A stretch of 64,000 nucleotides of DNA from assembly GCF_026343295.1 (NCBI RefSeq), contig NZ_JAPELY010000001.1, positions 620,001-684,000 on the forward strand, read 5' to 3'. Below are positions 53,034-61,549 of the stretch, piece after piece (the first letter of the stretch is position 1; the number at the start of each line of letters is the position of its first letter). Position numbers and translations under genes: made by a program. Origin of the DNA: Streptomyces sp. NBC_00083. Its GTDB lineage: Bacteria > Actinomycetota > Actinomycetes > Streptomycetales > Streptomycetaceae. The notes beneath the pieces were generated by a model, which ran no database searches, had not been told where the DNA came from, and was given only the letters and a program-made list of their open reading frames with translations.

Positions 53034-54571
53034 GCAGCGCCGCCGTCGCCACCACCATCTTCGGCGTCTTCATGGTGGGCGCCGTCGCGCTCGGCCTCTT
53101 CGCCGTACGCGGCCGGGGCGGCGGAGGCGGGCTCGCCGAATGGTCCGTAGGCGGGCGCAGCCTCGGCACCGTGTTCATCTGGGTGCTGATGGCGGGCGAG
53201 AGCTACACCAGTTTCAGCTATCTCGGTGCCGCGGGCTGGGGATACAACTACGGCGCCCCGGTGCTGTATGTGGTCGCCTACATGTCGTGCGGATACGCCG
53301 TCGGATATGTGGTCGGGCCCATGTTGTGGGCCTACGCCAAGAAGCACGGCCTCGTGGGCATCACCGACATGGTGGCCCACCGTTACGGGCGGCCCTGGCT
53401 GGGCGCGCTGGTCGCGGTGCTCGCCACCGTCTTCCTGCTGCCGTACATCCAGTTGCAGATCACCGGCATGGGCGTGGTCGTCTCGACCATCTCCTACGGT
53501 GCGATCTCGCTCAACTGGGCCTATTTCATCGCCTTCGCGGTCACCACCGGGTTCGTGGTCGTCAGCGGGCTGCGCGGCAGCGCCTGGGTGTCGGTGCTCA
53601 AGGACGTCCTCGTCATCGCCACCCTGGCCTTCCTCGCGATCTATGTGCCGCTGCACTACTTCGCCGGGTACGGAGACTTCTTCCACCGGGTCGTGAGCGA
53701 GAAGAGCGACTGGCTCACGCTGCCCGGACACGGCGGCGCCTTCGGGGAGGCGTGGTTCGCCACCACATCCGTACTCAACTCCCTCACGGTCGTCATCTTC
53801 CCGACCACCGTGGCGGGCTACCTCGGAGCGCGCAGCGCCGACGCCCTGCGGCGCAACGCCATGCTGCTGCCCGCCTACAACGTGCTGCTCTTCGTGCCGA
53901 TGCTGCTCGGCATGGCCGCGATCTTCGTCGTGCCGGGGCTCGTCGGCGCCGACTCCAACCTCGCGCTCTTCAAGCTGGTCGTGGACTCGCTGCCCGCCTG
54001 GACCGTCGGGCTCATCGGGGTGGCCGCGGCGCTGTCGTCGATCGTGCCGATGGCCGTGTTCATGCTGGTCATCGGCACGATGTGGGGGCGCAGTGTGCTC
54101 TCGCTCGTGCCCCGGCTGCGGGAGCGGCAGAAGGGCGCGTCGCAGATCGTGGTGGTCGTCGCGGGCGCGCTCGCGCTGCTCATGACGTACACCGTGCCCA
54201 ACACCCTCGTGCGGCTCTCGCTCATCTCCTACGAGGGGATGGCGCAGCTTCTGCCGATGCTGCTTCTGGGCCTGGTGTGGCGGAAGCTGACGTTGCTGGG
54301 CGGGCTCTCCGGGCTCGCGGTGGGGGTGGGGACGGTCTGCGGGTTCGTGTTCACCGACCACGACCCGGTGTGGGGAGTGAACGCCGGGATCGTCGCGCTC
54401 GGGCTCAACCTCCTTGTGGCGCTCGCCCTTTCGCTCCTCGGACCGAAGGGGGCGCCCGTCTCGGACGACGTACTGGCGCGGGATCCCATCCATGAGGAAG
54501 ATGAGGACGAGGGCGATGAGGAGGGCGAGCACGCCCGGCGTTCTACGCGCGGGAACGCAGCACCATCGTGA
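53030..54571 (+). CDS. Sodium:solute symporter (SSS family)
   Basis: A 513-residue transporter with 13 or so helices. SSS features: SVGGRSLGTVFIWVLMAGES, SYLGAAGWGYNYGAPVLY, the GLRGSAWVSVLKDVLVI loop and NALRRNAMLL-like DALRRNAMLLPAYN. With DUF3311 it fits MctP-type monocarboxylate uptake, but the substrate is not shown by sequence alone. The acidic EEDEDEGDEE tail is unusual. It ends overlapping the convergent MFS gene by 29 bp. Confidence 0.92.
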   Translation: MSSAAVATTIFGVFMVGAVALGLFAVRGRGGGGGLAEWSVGGRSLGTVFIWVLMAGESYTSFSYLGAAGWGYNYGAPVLYVVAYMSCGYAVGYVVGPMLWAYAKKHGLVGITDMVAHRYGRPWLGALVAVLATVFLLPYIQLQITGMGVVVSTISYGAISLNWAYFIAFAVTTGFVVVSGLRGSAWVSVLKDVLVIATLAFLAIYVPLHYFAGYGDFFHRVVSEKSDWLTLPGHGGAFGEAWFATTSVLNSLTVVIFPTTVAGYLGARSADALRRNAMLLPAYNVLLFVPMLLGMAAIFVVPGLVGADSNLALFKLVVDSLPAWTVGLIGVAAALSSIVPMAVFMLVIGTMWGRSVLSLVPRLRERQKGASQIVVVVAGALALLMTYTVPNTLVRLSLISYEGMAQLLPMLLLGLVWRKLTLLGGLSGLAVGVGTVCGFVFTDHDPVWGVNAGIVALGLNLLVALALSLLGPKGAPVSDDVLARDPIHEEDEDEGDEEGEHARRSTRGNAAPS

Positions 54572-56015
54572 GGGCGGCCGCCGCCACCGCGAGGGCCGCC
54601 GACACCACGATCACCGTGTCCGGGCCCGCCGGGGCGAGCGCGACCGTCAGGGCGACGCCCGCCGACGAACCGATGTAGCGAGCCGTGTTGTTGGCGCCCG
54701 AACCCATCGCCGCGCGCTCGGCCAGCACCGATTCGACGGCGAGGCGGGGGAGCGCGGCGTTCAGGAGGCCGCTGCCGATGCCCGCGAGCAGCAGGCCGGG
54801 CAGCAGCCGGACCAGCGGGCCCGAGGCGAGCGCGCCCAGCATCGTGAGGACGCCGGCCGCGTGCAGGACGAAGCCGGCGGCGAGCTGGTGGCGGGCGGCG
54901 ACCCGGCCCGTCAGGCGCCTGGCCTGGAGCGCCACCACGAACGCGGAGCCCGACCACAGCACGAACAGCCACGCCGCGTCCATCGGCGAGGTGCCCAGGG
55001 ACTGGCTGAGCAGGGCGGGCAGGAAGCTGAAGAAGCCGATCACCGAGAGGCCGGTGAACAGGGCGCCCGATGACGCGGCCAGGAAGGGCGCGCGGCGGAA
55101 GAGCGTCAGGTCGATCATGGGGGCGGCGGCGCGGCGCTCCACGTACACGAAGGCCGTGGTCAGGGCCGCGGAGGCCAGCAGCAGGGCGAGCACCCAGGGG
55201 TGCAGCCAGCCGTCGCGGCCCAGGGTGAGCGCGCCGATCAGCGCCGTGAACGCGAGGCCCAGGGTGACGGCGGCCGGTACGTCGGGACGCCCGCCGCGCG
55301 GGGCCCGTGACTCGGTGAGGGCGCGCGGCGCGATCGCCGCGGTGACCAGGGCGGGGACGGCCAGCACCCCGTACACCAGGCGCCAGTCGACGGTGGCGAG
55401 GGCGCCCGCGAGGAGCGGTCCGACGGCGATGCCGCCGCTCACGAAGGCGCCCCACACTCCGGTGGCCCGGATACGTGCGGCGCCCACGGGGAACGCGGCG
55501 ACCAGGAGGCCGAGGCTGCTCGCGAGTATGGCGGCGGACGCCATGCCCTGGGCGACCCGGGCGAGGGTGAAGGCCAGTGTGGTGGGGGCGAGGGCGCCGA
55601 GCGCCATGGTGACGCCGAGGGCGACGGTGCCGGCCAGGAACACCCGGCGGCGCCCGTGGTCGTCGGCGAGGCTGCCCGCGATCAGGAGCAGCGCGGCGAG
55701 GCCGAGCGGAGCGCCGTTGAGCAGCCAGGCCTGGGCGGAGAGCGCGGTGTGGAAGGACGCGGTCATGCCGGGCAGGGTCAGCATCGGGGCCGTGTAGTTC
55801 ATCAGCGCGACGGCGGTGGCGGCGCTGGTGACGGCGAGCGTGGGTCCGGGACGTATGCCGGTGGTGCCGGTAGTGCCGGTGGGGGATGTGGTGCCGGTGG
55901 GGGCTGTGGGGAGGGCGGTGCGGGTGGTGTCCGGGGCGGTCGCGGTGTCGGGGGCGGTGGTCGCGGCGGTGGGTATCGCGGCTGCCGGGGTCGGGGTGCG
56001 TGCTGCCTGCGTCAT
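54543..56015 (-). CDS. MFS transporter, drug-efflux type
   Basis: A 490-residue, 12-14-helix MFS protein. Motifs: LADDHGRRRVFLAGTVALG (motif A, loop 2-3), LTESRAPRGG and GGIAVGPLLAGALAT (motif C type). It resembles DHA-family drug:proton antiporters. The ATG at 56015 has GAGG 6 bases upstream. It is divergent from an HxlR regulator and shares an 18-bp-arm palindrome with it, so it is most likely the regulated efflux gene. Confidence 0.9.
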   Translation of the reverse strand: MTQAARTPTPAAAIPTAATTAPDTATAPDTTRTALPTAPTGTTSPTGTTGTTGIRPGPTLAVTSAATAVALMNYTAPMLTLPGMTASFHTALSAQAWLLNGAPLGLAALLLIAGSLADDHGRRRVFLAGTVALGVTMALGALAPTTLAFTLARVAQGMASAAILASSLGLLVAAFPVGAARIRATGVWGAFVSGGIAVGPLLAGALATVDWRLVYGVLAVPALVTAAIAPRALTESRAPRGGRPDVPAAVTLGLAFTALIGALTLGRDGWLHPWVLALLLASAALTTAFVYVERRAAAPMIDLTLFRRAPFLAASSGALFTGLSVIGFFSFLPALLSQSLGTSPMDAAWLFVLWSGSAFVVALQARRLTGRVAARHQLAAGFVLHAAGVLTMLGALASGPLVRLLPGLLLAGIGSGLLNAALPRLAVESVLAERAAMGSGANNTARYIGSSAGVALTVALAPAGPDTVIVVSAALAVAAAALTMVLRSRA

Positions 56016-56059
56016 GGCTTCCCTCGCGGAGGCGTGGATCCGAGTCGGACGCGCATCGA

Positions 56060-56117
56060 GTTCAGTGAATGAACCTTGGTGATTCCGACCCTAGCACCGA
56101 AGGTTCGTTCAGTGAAC
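56060..56117. promoter_or_regulatory. Imperfect inverted repeat, operator of the MFS/HxlR pair
   Basis: Left arm GTTCAGTGAATGAACCTT (56060-56077) and right arm AAGGTTCGTTCAGTGAAC (56100-56117) match at 16 of 18 positions, separated by 22 bp. It lies in the 123-bp gap between the divergent genes and overlaps the region where both promoters should be. HxlR proteins bind such sites as dimers. Confidence 0.85.
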
Positions 56118-56138
56118 CCAGGCGGTAGAATCGGGGGC

Positions 56139-56672
56139 ATGGCTCTGGGCAAGGACTACGACTACGCCGCGCAGGAGTGCTCCATCGCCCGCGCGCTGGA
56201 GATCATCGGCGAGCGCTGGACGCTGCTCGTCGTACGGGACGCGCTCTACGGGGTGCGCCGCTACAACGACTTCCTCGTCCACCTGAAGATCCCGCGCGCC
56301 GTGCTCGCCGCCCGCCTCCAGGCGCTCACCGACGCCGGGGTGCTGGAGAAGCGCCGCTACCAGGAGTCGCCGCCGCGCGAGGAGTACGTGATCACCGAGC
56401 TGGGCCGGGGGCTGTGGCCGGCGCTGCGCGCGCTCGGGCTCTGGGGGAGGGCCTTCAATCCGGACGCGCGGCCGATGCGGACCTTCCACCACGCCGAGTG
56501 CGGGACCGAGCTCGGGCCGTACGGGGAGTGCCGGGCCTGCGGGCGCGTCGTCGACCCCGAGGACGTCGAGATGCGGCCCGGCGCCGGGCTCGGGCCGGCC
56601 GAGGACGCGGTGAGCCGCGCCCTGCGCGAACCCAGGCGGCTGCTGCAACCGCTCCAACTCCAGGCGAGCTGA
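56139..56672 (+). CDS. HxlR-family transcriptional regulator
   Basis: A 177-residue winged-HTH repressor. The HxlR core is ALEIIGERWTLLVVRDALYG, RRYNDFLVHLKIPRAVLAARL and the wing ESPPREEYVITELGRGLWPALRAL. The C-terminal extension (FHHAECGTELGPYGECRACG) has a Cys cluster that may bind metal or sense redox. ATG at 56139. It probably controls itself and the divergent MFS gene through the palindrome at 56060. Confidence 0.92.
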   Translation: MALGKDYDYAAQECSIARALEIIGERWTLLVVRDALYGVRRYNDFLVHLKIPRAVLAARLQALTDAGVLEKRRYQESPPREEYVITELGRGLWPALRALGLWGRAFNPDARPMRTFHHAECGTELGPYGECRACGRVVDPEDVEMRPGAGLGPAEDAVSRALREPRRLLQPLQLQAS

Positions 56673-56842
56673 GGGCCCGCGGCGGCGCCGGGTCCGGGTG
56701 GGACGGGTTTTGCGGCGGCGCCGGTTCCGCCCGTGGTCTTCCTCGCACCACCGGTCACCCCCGCCGAAGCGTCGTGTATAACGGCTGGAGGTGTCATCGC
56801 GGACCTGCGCGGCTGACGAGGGAGCGAGGGGAGGGCAGTGAC

Positions 56843-57166
56843 ATGAGCGGCGTCGTCGCACGGTGCGCACGTCTGACCCGGCCCCTGCTCGGCCCCTTCC
56901 TCTTCCTGCTCGCCCAGGTCGTCCTCGTCGAGGGCGGCATGCTCTCCGCCGCCGTCGCGCTCGCCGCGACCGCCGCCGCGGGCTCCGCGCTCGCCGTCTG
57001 CGCCACCCTCGCCTCGCGCGCGGTGCCGCACGTGGCGCGCACCCGGGTGCGTACCGCGATCCGCGACCGGGAGCGGCGCACCGCCTTCCTTCCGCAGCGC
57101 GATCCCGACGCGTCCGGACGGCCCCGGCCCCGAGCGCCCGGCCGTCTCGTCCCGACGGCCGCGTAG
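56843..57166 (+). CDS. DUF6412 small membrane protein
   Basis: A 107-residue protein with two hydrophobic helices (PLLGPFLFLLAQVVLVEGGML, split by a kink, and AAVALAATAAAGSALAVCATLA) and an Arg-rich, Pro-rich tail (RTAIRDRERRTAFLPQRD). The pattern fits DUF6412, found next to yidC-like genes in Streptomyces. The ATG at 56843 has GGGGAGGG nearby. It precedes the YidC paralogue by 117 bp on the same strand, hinting at a shared role in membrane protein insertion. Confidence 0.78.
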   Translation: MSGVVARCARLTRPLLGPFLFLLAQVVLVEGGMLSAAVALAATAAAGSALAVCATLASRAVPHVARTRVRTAIRDRERRTAFLPQRDPDASGRPRPRAPGRLVPTAA

Positions 57167-57283
57167 GGCACCCGTACCCCCGCGTACCACCGCCCCACCG
57201 GCTCGTCACCTCACGCAGAACCGCACGCCACGCGCGTGCGCTCACGTGTACCTCCCTGACGAGACGCCCCGGAGGGCCTCCCC

Positions 57284-58051
57284 ATGTTCAGCTCCCTTTT
57301 CAGCGCCTTCGCGAGCCTCACCGAACACCTCGCGGCCCTGCTCGAACCGGTCTTCCACGGGGCTTCCACGGCCGCCGCGATCGTGCTCTTCACCGCACTC
57401 GTACGCCTCGCCGTGCACCCCCTGTCGCGGCAGGCGGCGCGGGGCCAGAAGGCGCAGGCCCGGCTGAGGCCGCAGATGACCGCGCTGCGCGCGAAGCACG
57501 GCAAGGACAGCAAGGCGCTCCAGAAGGCGGTCATGGAGCTGCACGCCGCCGAGAAGGTGTCGCCGCTGTCCGGCTGCCTGCCCGGCCTGCTCCAGATGCC
57601 CGCCTTCTTCCTGCTCTACCACGTGTTCTCCAGCACCAGCATCGGCGGAAAGGAGAACGGTCTGCTCGACCACGCCCTCTTCCAGGCGCCGCTCGGCGGG
57701 AACTGGACGGCCGCGCTCGCGCACGGCGGGGTGTTCGGGGCGCGGGGGCTGGTGTACGTCGTGCTGTTCGCGATCGTCGCGGCCGTGGCCACCTTCAACT
57801 ACCGGCGGATGAAGCGGCAGATGGCGGCCACGCCCGTCGTGGCGCCCGGCGGGCAGGACGCGGTGCCGGGCATGGCGGCGATGAGCAAGTTCATGCCGCT
57901 GCTCTCCTTCGGCACGCTGATCTCCGTCGGCGTGGTGCCGCTCGCCGCCGCGCTCTACCTCGTGACCAGTACGACATGGACCGCCGTCGAGCGGGCGTTC
58001 CTCTACAAGGACATGGTGCCCGCGCCGGCCGCGCTCGCGACGGCGGCGTAG
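57284..58051 (+). CDS. YidC/Oxa1-family membrane insertase paralogue
   Basis: A 255-residue insertase with five hydrophobic segments. Oxa1 features: ALVRLAVHPLSRQAARGQKAQ, the conserved LSGCLPGLLQMPAFFLLYHVF, and the helices SKFMPLLSFGTLISVGVVP. It is shorter than the main YidC, lacks a C-terminal ribosome-binding tail, and is not next to rnpA, so it is probably a second copy. Substrates unknown. Confidence 0.9.
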   Translation: MFSSLFSAFASLTEHLAALLEPVFHGASTAAAIVLFTALVRLAVHPLSRQAARGQKAQARLRPQMTALRAKHGKDSKALQKAVMELHAAEKVSPLSGCLPGLLQMPAFFLLYHVFSSTSIGGKENGLLDHALFQAPLGGNWTAALAHGGVFGARGLVYVVLFAIVAAVATFNYRRMKRQMAATPVVAPGGQDAVPGMAAMSKFMPLLSFGTLISVGVVPLAAALYLVTSTTWTAVERAFLYKDMVPAPAALATAA

Positions 58052-58193
58052 GGCCCTCCGGGCGTCGGCGCACGCTCGGAGGTCGCCCTCTCCGGGCGCG
58101 GTACGCGTCCGCCCGGGGTGTGCGCAATAGCATCCCGCGACCCGGTTACGGTCCAGTTTGTGAACGGGGTCTTGCGGAGTGGACGTCTTCCTT

Positions 58194-58213
58194 GGAGGAT
58201 CGGACGATCCTCC
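58194..58213. promoter_or_regulatory. Perfect palindrome upstream of the FAH-family gene
   Basis: GGAGGATCG-GA-CGATCCTCC, 9-bp arms, 52 bp before the start codon. Either a regulator site or a small hairpin in the leader. The rest of the gap (58052-58264) shows nothing else I can name. Confidence 0.5.
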
Positions 58214-58264
58214 GATGGCCGCTACCCATCGGCCGGGCCCCGCTCGACCAAAGGGAGACTGACC

Positions 58265-59122
58265 ATGAAGCTGCTGCGCGTAGGCGACGCCGGTGTAGAG
58301 CGTCCGGCGCTGCTCGACGCCGACGGGACCCTGCGGGACCTGTCCGGCCTTGTGAACGACATCGACGGTGAGCTGCTCGCCGACGAGTTCGCCCTGGACC
58401 GGATACGGGCCGCGGCCGCCACCGGCGTGCTGCCCGCGCTCGACGACACCGGGGCGCGCATCGGGCCGCCGGTCGCGCGGATCGGGAAGGTCGTGTGCAT
58501 CGGGCTGAACTACCACGACCACGCCGAGGAGACGGGCGCGGCCACCCCCGCCGAGCCGGTCATCTTCTTCAAGGCGGCGGACACGGTGGTCGGGCCCGAG
58601 GACACGGTGCTGGTGCCGCGCAAGTCGGTCAAGACCGACTGGGAGGTCGAGCTCGCCATCGTCATCGGGCGCACCGCGCGGTACGTGAGCGACGACGAGG
58701 ACCCGCTGGCGTACGTCGCCGGGTACGCGGTGTCGCACGACGTGTCGGAGCGGGAGTTCCAGATCGAGCGCGGCGGCACGTGGGACAAGGGCAAGAACTG
58801 CGAGACGTTCAACCCGCTCGGGCCGTGGCTGGTCACCCGGGACGAGGTGCCCGACCCGCAGGCGCTGTCCCTGAAGCTCTGGGTCAACGGGGAGCTCAAG
58901 CAGGACGGCACCACCGCGCAGCAGATCTTCTCCGTCGCGGAGGTCGTGCGGTACGTCAGCCAGTTCATGACGCTGTACCCGGGTGACGTCATCAACACGG
59001 GTACGCCGGCGGGCGTGGCCATGGGGCAGCCGGAGCCCAAGCCGTATCTGCGGGCGGGGGATGTCGTGGAGCTCGAGGTCGCGGGGTTGGGGCGGCAGCG
59101 GCAGGTGCTCAAGGACGCGTAG
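58265..59122 (+). CDS. Fumarylacetoacetate hydrolase-family protein
   Basis: A 285-residue enzyme of the FAH superfamily, which cleaves or isomerises beta-diketo acids in aromatic catabolism. Metal-binding acidic residues appear in IGLNYHDHAEE, SVKTDWEVELAIVIG and the final GDVINTGTPAGVAMG. Probable substrates are acylpyruvate-like compounds; the exact reaction is open. The ATG at 58265 has AAGGGAG 6 bases upstream. It appears monocistronic. Confidence 0.9.
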   Translation: MKLLRVGDAGVERPALLDADGTLRDLSGLVNDIDGELLADEFALDRIRAAAATGVLPALDDTGARIGPPVARIGKVVCIGLNYHDHAEETGAATPAEPVIFFKAADTVVGPEDTVLVPRKSVKTDWEVELAIVIGRTARYVSDDEDPLAYVAGYAVSHDVSEREFQIERGGTWDKGKNCETFNPLGPWLVTRDEVPDPQALSLKLWVNGELKQDGTTAQQIFSVAEVVRYVSQFMTLYPGDVINTGTPAGVAMGQPEPKPYLRAGDVVELEVAGLGRQRQVLKDA

Positions 59123-59555
59123 CGCTTCCAGCGGGGTGGGGGGTGGGGGGGGCGTTGGGCCTGCGGCCCTCGCCCCCTTTTCCCACCCGCCCGCCCGTGC
59201 GGCGGGGCCGGAGGGCTCGGCCCCACCCGCGGGTGGCCGGCGTCTCGTCGTCGGCCCGCCCCCGGTGGGTCGTGACGCCCGCCTTCGGCGGGCCCCTTCC
59301 CGCCCGCCCGTTCGGCGACGTCGCAAGGTCCGGCCACCCGCGAGCGATGCCGCCTCGTCGGCGGCTGCCGACCGGTGGTCGTGACGCCCGCCCACCGGCG
59401 GGCCCCCTTCGCGGCACCGGATGCCCCGGCCCCGCCCCCCGCCGCGGAGCCCCCCTCATGCGCCCCGTCTGCGCCGGATGGGGCGCCCCTGTGCGTGTCT
59501 CAAGAAAAGCGTGCGGCAAATTTCGCATATTGCGTAAATGCGAAATACGCCAGGT
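59123..59555. promoter_or_regulatory. Gap with AT-rich palindrome before the LPDTG surface protein
   Basis: A 433-bp stretch. The first 390 bp are very GC-rich, with many GGCGGG-type runs, and hold no supported ORF. Then 59510-59555 is abruptly AT-rich: TTTCGCA (59521-59527) and TGCGAAA (59539-59545) form an inverted repeat around TATTGCGTAAA. This is the likely promoter and regulator site of the following gene. Confidence 0.6.
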
Positions 59556-60995
59556 ATGCGGAGAAGGGCGGCCACCGCCTCGGCCGTTGTCGTGGGGGCC
59601 GCCGTCGTCGTCGGGGCCCTGGCCTCCCTCGGGGTGGCCGACCCGTTGCCGGACGGGCTCGGGCCCTGCAAGGGCAGCAACTGTCCGGTGGTGCCCTACC
59701 CGAACCCCAACAACGGGTCGCTCGCCGGGCGGGACAACAACATCAACATCTTCGTCGGCGGGGACTTCCTCGTGCGACAGTCCGCCGCCGAGGCGGAGGG
59801 CAAGATCGTCGTGCTCGGCGCGTTCGACCAGCACAAGGCCACCGGCGTCTCCCAGGTCTACAACGTGGGCGTCGCCGGCGTCGGCTCCCGCGTGCCGCCG
59901 GACAACGGCACCGACTTCCTGACCACCGGGAAGAGCGTCACCGTCGCCCCAGGCCAGCGCCTCCTCGCCGAAGAGGGCTCCGTCTTCGGTGTCGTACGCC
60001 ACGGCGGCGCACTCAGCGGCACCGTCCGGCCCCAGGCCATCCACGACCCCGACGCGGCCGCCCCCTACGCCCGGCTCCGGCCGAACCTCGCCGCCGCGAG
60101 CCACTGTTACGCCTACGTCGACGGCAAGCCGAGGACTGCCACCGGCACCGCACGGAACAACGGCAACGAGACCGTGTTCACCGGGGACGGCAAGTCCGCG
60201 ATCCAGGTCTTCAACGTCGACTTCGACCTCGCCGGTTCGAGCGGCGGCGCCCAGGGCTTCCTGTTCGACGGGATTCCCGCCGGGGCCACCGTGCTGGTCA
60301 ACCTCACCGGTGAGGCGCGCGAGATCAACACGTACATGGGGATGCTCCCGGCCGCCCTCCGCGACCGGCTGCTCTGGAACTTCCCCGACGCCGAGACCGT
60401 ACGGCTGCGCGGCAGCGGACAGTTCTCCGGCAGCGTCCTGGTGGGCAACAACGACAGCACGACCACCGTGACCCTGCCCGGCATCAACGGGCGCTTCTTC
60501 ACGGTCGGTTCGCTCGTCCACACCTCCGTGGTGGGAGGCGGGGGCGGCCAGGAGTTCCACGCCTACCCCTTCAACGGGGACCTCCCCACCTGCCGGGGCG
60601 AGGAGCCGACCCCGACCCCGGAACCGCCCACACCCACCCCGGAACCGCCCACTCCGACACCCGAGCCGCCCACTCCGACACCCGAGCCGCCGACCCCGAC
60701 CCCCGAGCCCCCGACCCCGACCCCCGAGCCGCCCACTCCCACCCCCGAGCCGCCCACTCCCAGCCCCACGGACTCCGAGGGCATGACCAACGGCGGCACC
60801 TCGGGCGGGAACGACGGCGGCAGCGACTCCGGCGGGTACGGCACGGACGGCGGAGGGAGCGACGGCGGCGGCGAACTGCCCGACACCGGCACGCCCTCCG
60901 ACACGATGGTCCTGGTCGGCGGGCTCGCGGTGGTCCTCGTCGCGGCCGGCGGCATCACCTTCGTGGTGACCCGCAAGCCGAAGGGGCTCGGCTAG
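59556..60995 (+). CDS. Choice-of-anchor A surface protein with LPDTG sorting signal
   Basis: A 479-residue exported protein. A Sec signal peptide ([20 protein letters not shown], cut near LGVADP) leads to a 'choice-of-anchor A' beta-rich domain (residues about 50-330; [40 protein letters not shown]). A stalk of eight or so TPEPPTP repeats follows, then a Gly/Ser region and the sorting signal L441-P-D-T-G, a hydrophobic helix and RKPKGLG. A sortase should anchor it to the wall. The ATG at 59556 is preferred over 59538 for signal-peptide shape. Confidence 0.88.
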   Translation: MRRRAATASAVVVGAAVVVGALASLGVADPLPDGLGPCKGSNCPVVPYPNPNNGSLAGRDNNINIFVGGDFLVRQSAAEAEGKIVVLGAFDQHKATGVSQVYNVGVAGVGSRVPPDNGTDFLTTGKSVTVAPGQRLLAEEGSVFGVVRHGGALSGTVRPQAIHDPDAAAPYARLRPNLAAASHCYAYVDGKPRTATGTARNNGNETVFTGDGKSAIQVFNVDFDLAGSSGGAQGFLFDGIPAGATVLVNLTGEAREINTYMGMLPAALRDRLLWNFPDAETVRLRGSGQFSGSVLVGNNDSTTTVTLPGINGRFFTVGSLVHTSVVGGGGGQEFHAYPFNGDLPTCRGEEPTPTPEPPTPTPEPPTPTPEPPTPTPEPPTPTPEPPTPTPEPPTPTPEPPTPSPTDSEGMTNGGTSGGNDGGSDSGGYGTDGGGSDGGGELPDTGTPSDTMVLVGGLAVVLVAAGGITFVVTRKPKGLG

Positions 60996-61549
60996 CGCCC
61001 GGCTCCCGGTGGCCGGGCGCCGGCGGCGAGTTCGCCGAGTGCCCCGGCCACCAGGGCGTGGTCCTGCGCCTGCGGCAGGCCGGAGACCGTCACCGTGCCC
61101 ACGACCCCGACGCCCTCGACCGTCACCGGGTACGAACCCCCGTGTGCGGCATAGGAGTCGGGATCGAGGCGGGACGCCTCCTCGAACGTGGTGCCCTTGG
61201 CCCTGAACCGTGCGCCGACCAGGAAGGACGGCGCCGCATAGCGTTCGGCCACCCGGCGCTTGCGGTCGATCCAGGCGTCGTTGTCGCCGCTCGACCCGGG
61301 CAGCGCGCACCGGAACACCGTGCGGGCGCCGTGCCGTACGTCGATGACGACCGGCGCACCGCGCTCGACGGCGCGCGTACGCAGCAGCATGCCGAGCTCC
61401 CACGCGTCCTCGTAGGTGAACCGGCGCAGAACCAGGCGCTGTTGCTCCGCTTCGAGGGCGGCCACGTCGTCCGGGGCCGGGCCGCCGGAGGAGGCGCCCG
61501 CACCGCCCTCCGCCGGCTCCGGTCGCGCCGTCGTGTCCCGCGCCCTCAC
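60992..61549 (-). CDS. UPF0303 / DUF336-type protein (HbpS/GlcG fold)
   Basis: A 185-residue protein of the DUF336 (GlcG/HbpS-like) fold, UPF0303 branch. Features: [27 protein letters not shown]-like [22 protein letters not shown] and [19 protein letters not shown]. The wider family binds haem or small metabolites. GTG at 61549 overlaps the stop of the Gfo/Idh gene (GTGA), so it is in an operon with it. Its 3' end overlaps the convergent surface-protein gene by 4 bp. Confidence 0.86.
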   Translation of the reverse strand: MRARDTTARPEPAEGGAGASSGGPAPDDVAALEAEQQRLVLRRFTYEDAWELGMLLRTRAVERGAPVVIDVRHGARTVFRCALPGSSGDNDAWIDRKRRVAERYAAPSFLVGARFRAKGTTFEEASRLDPDSYAAHGGSYPVTVEGVGVVGTVTVSGLPQAQDHALVAGALGELAAGARPPGAGR

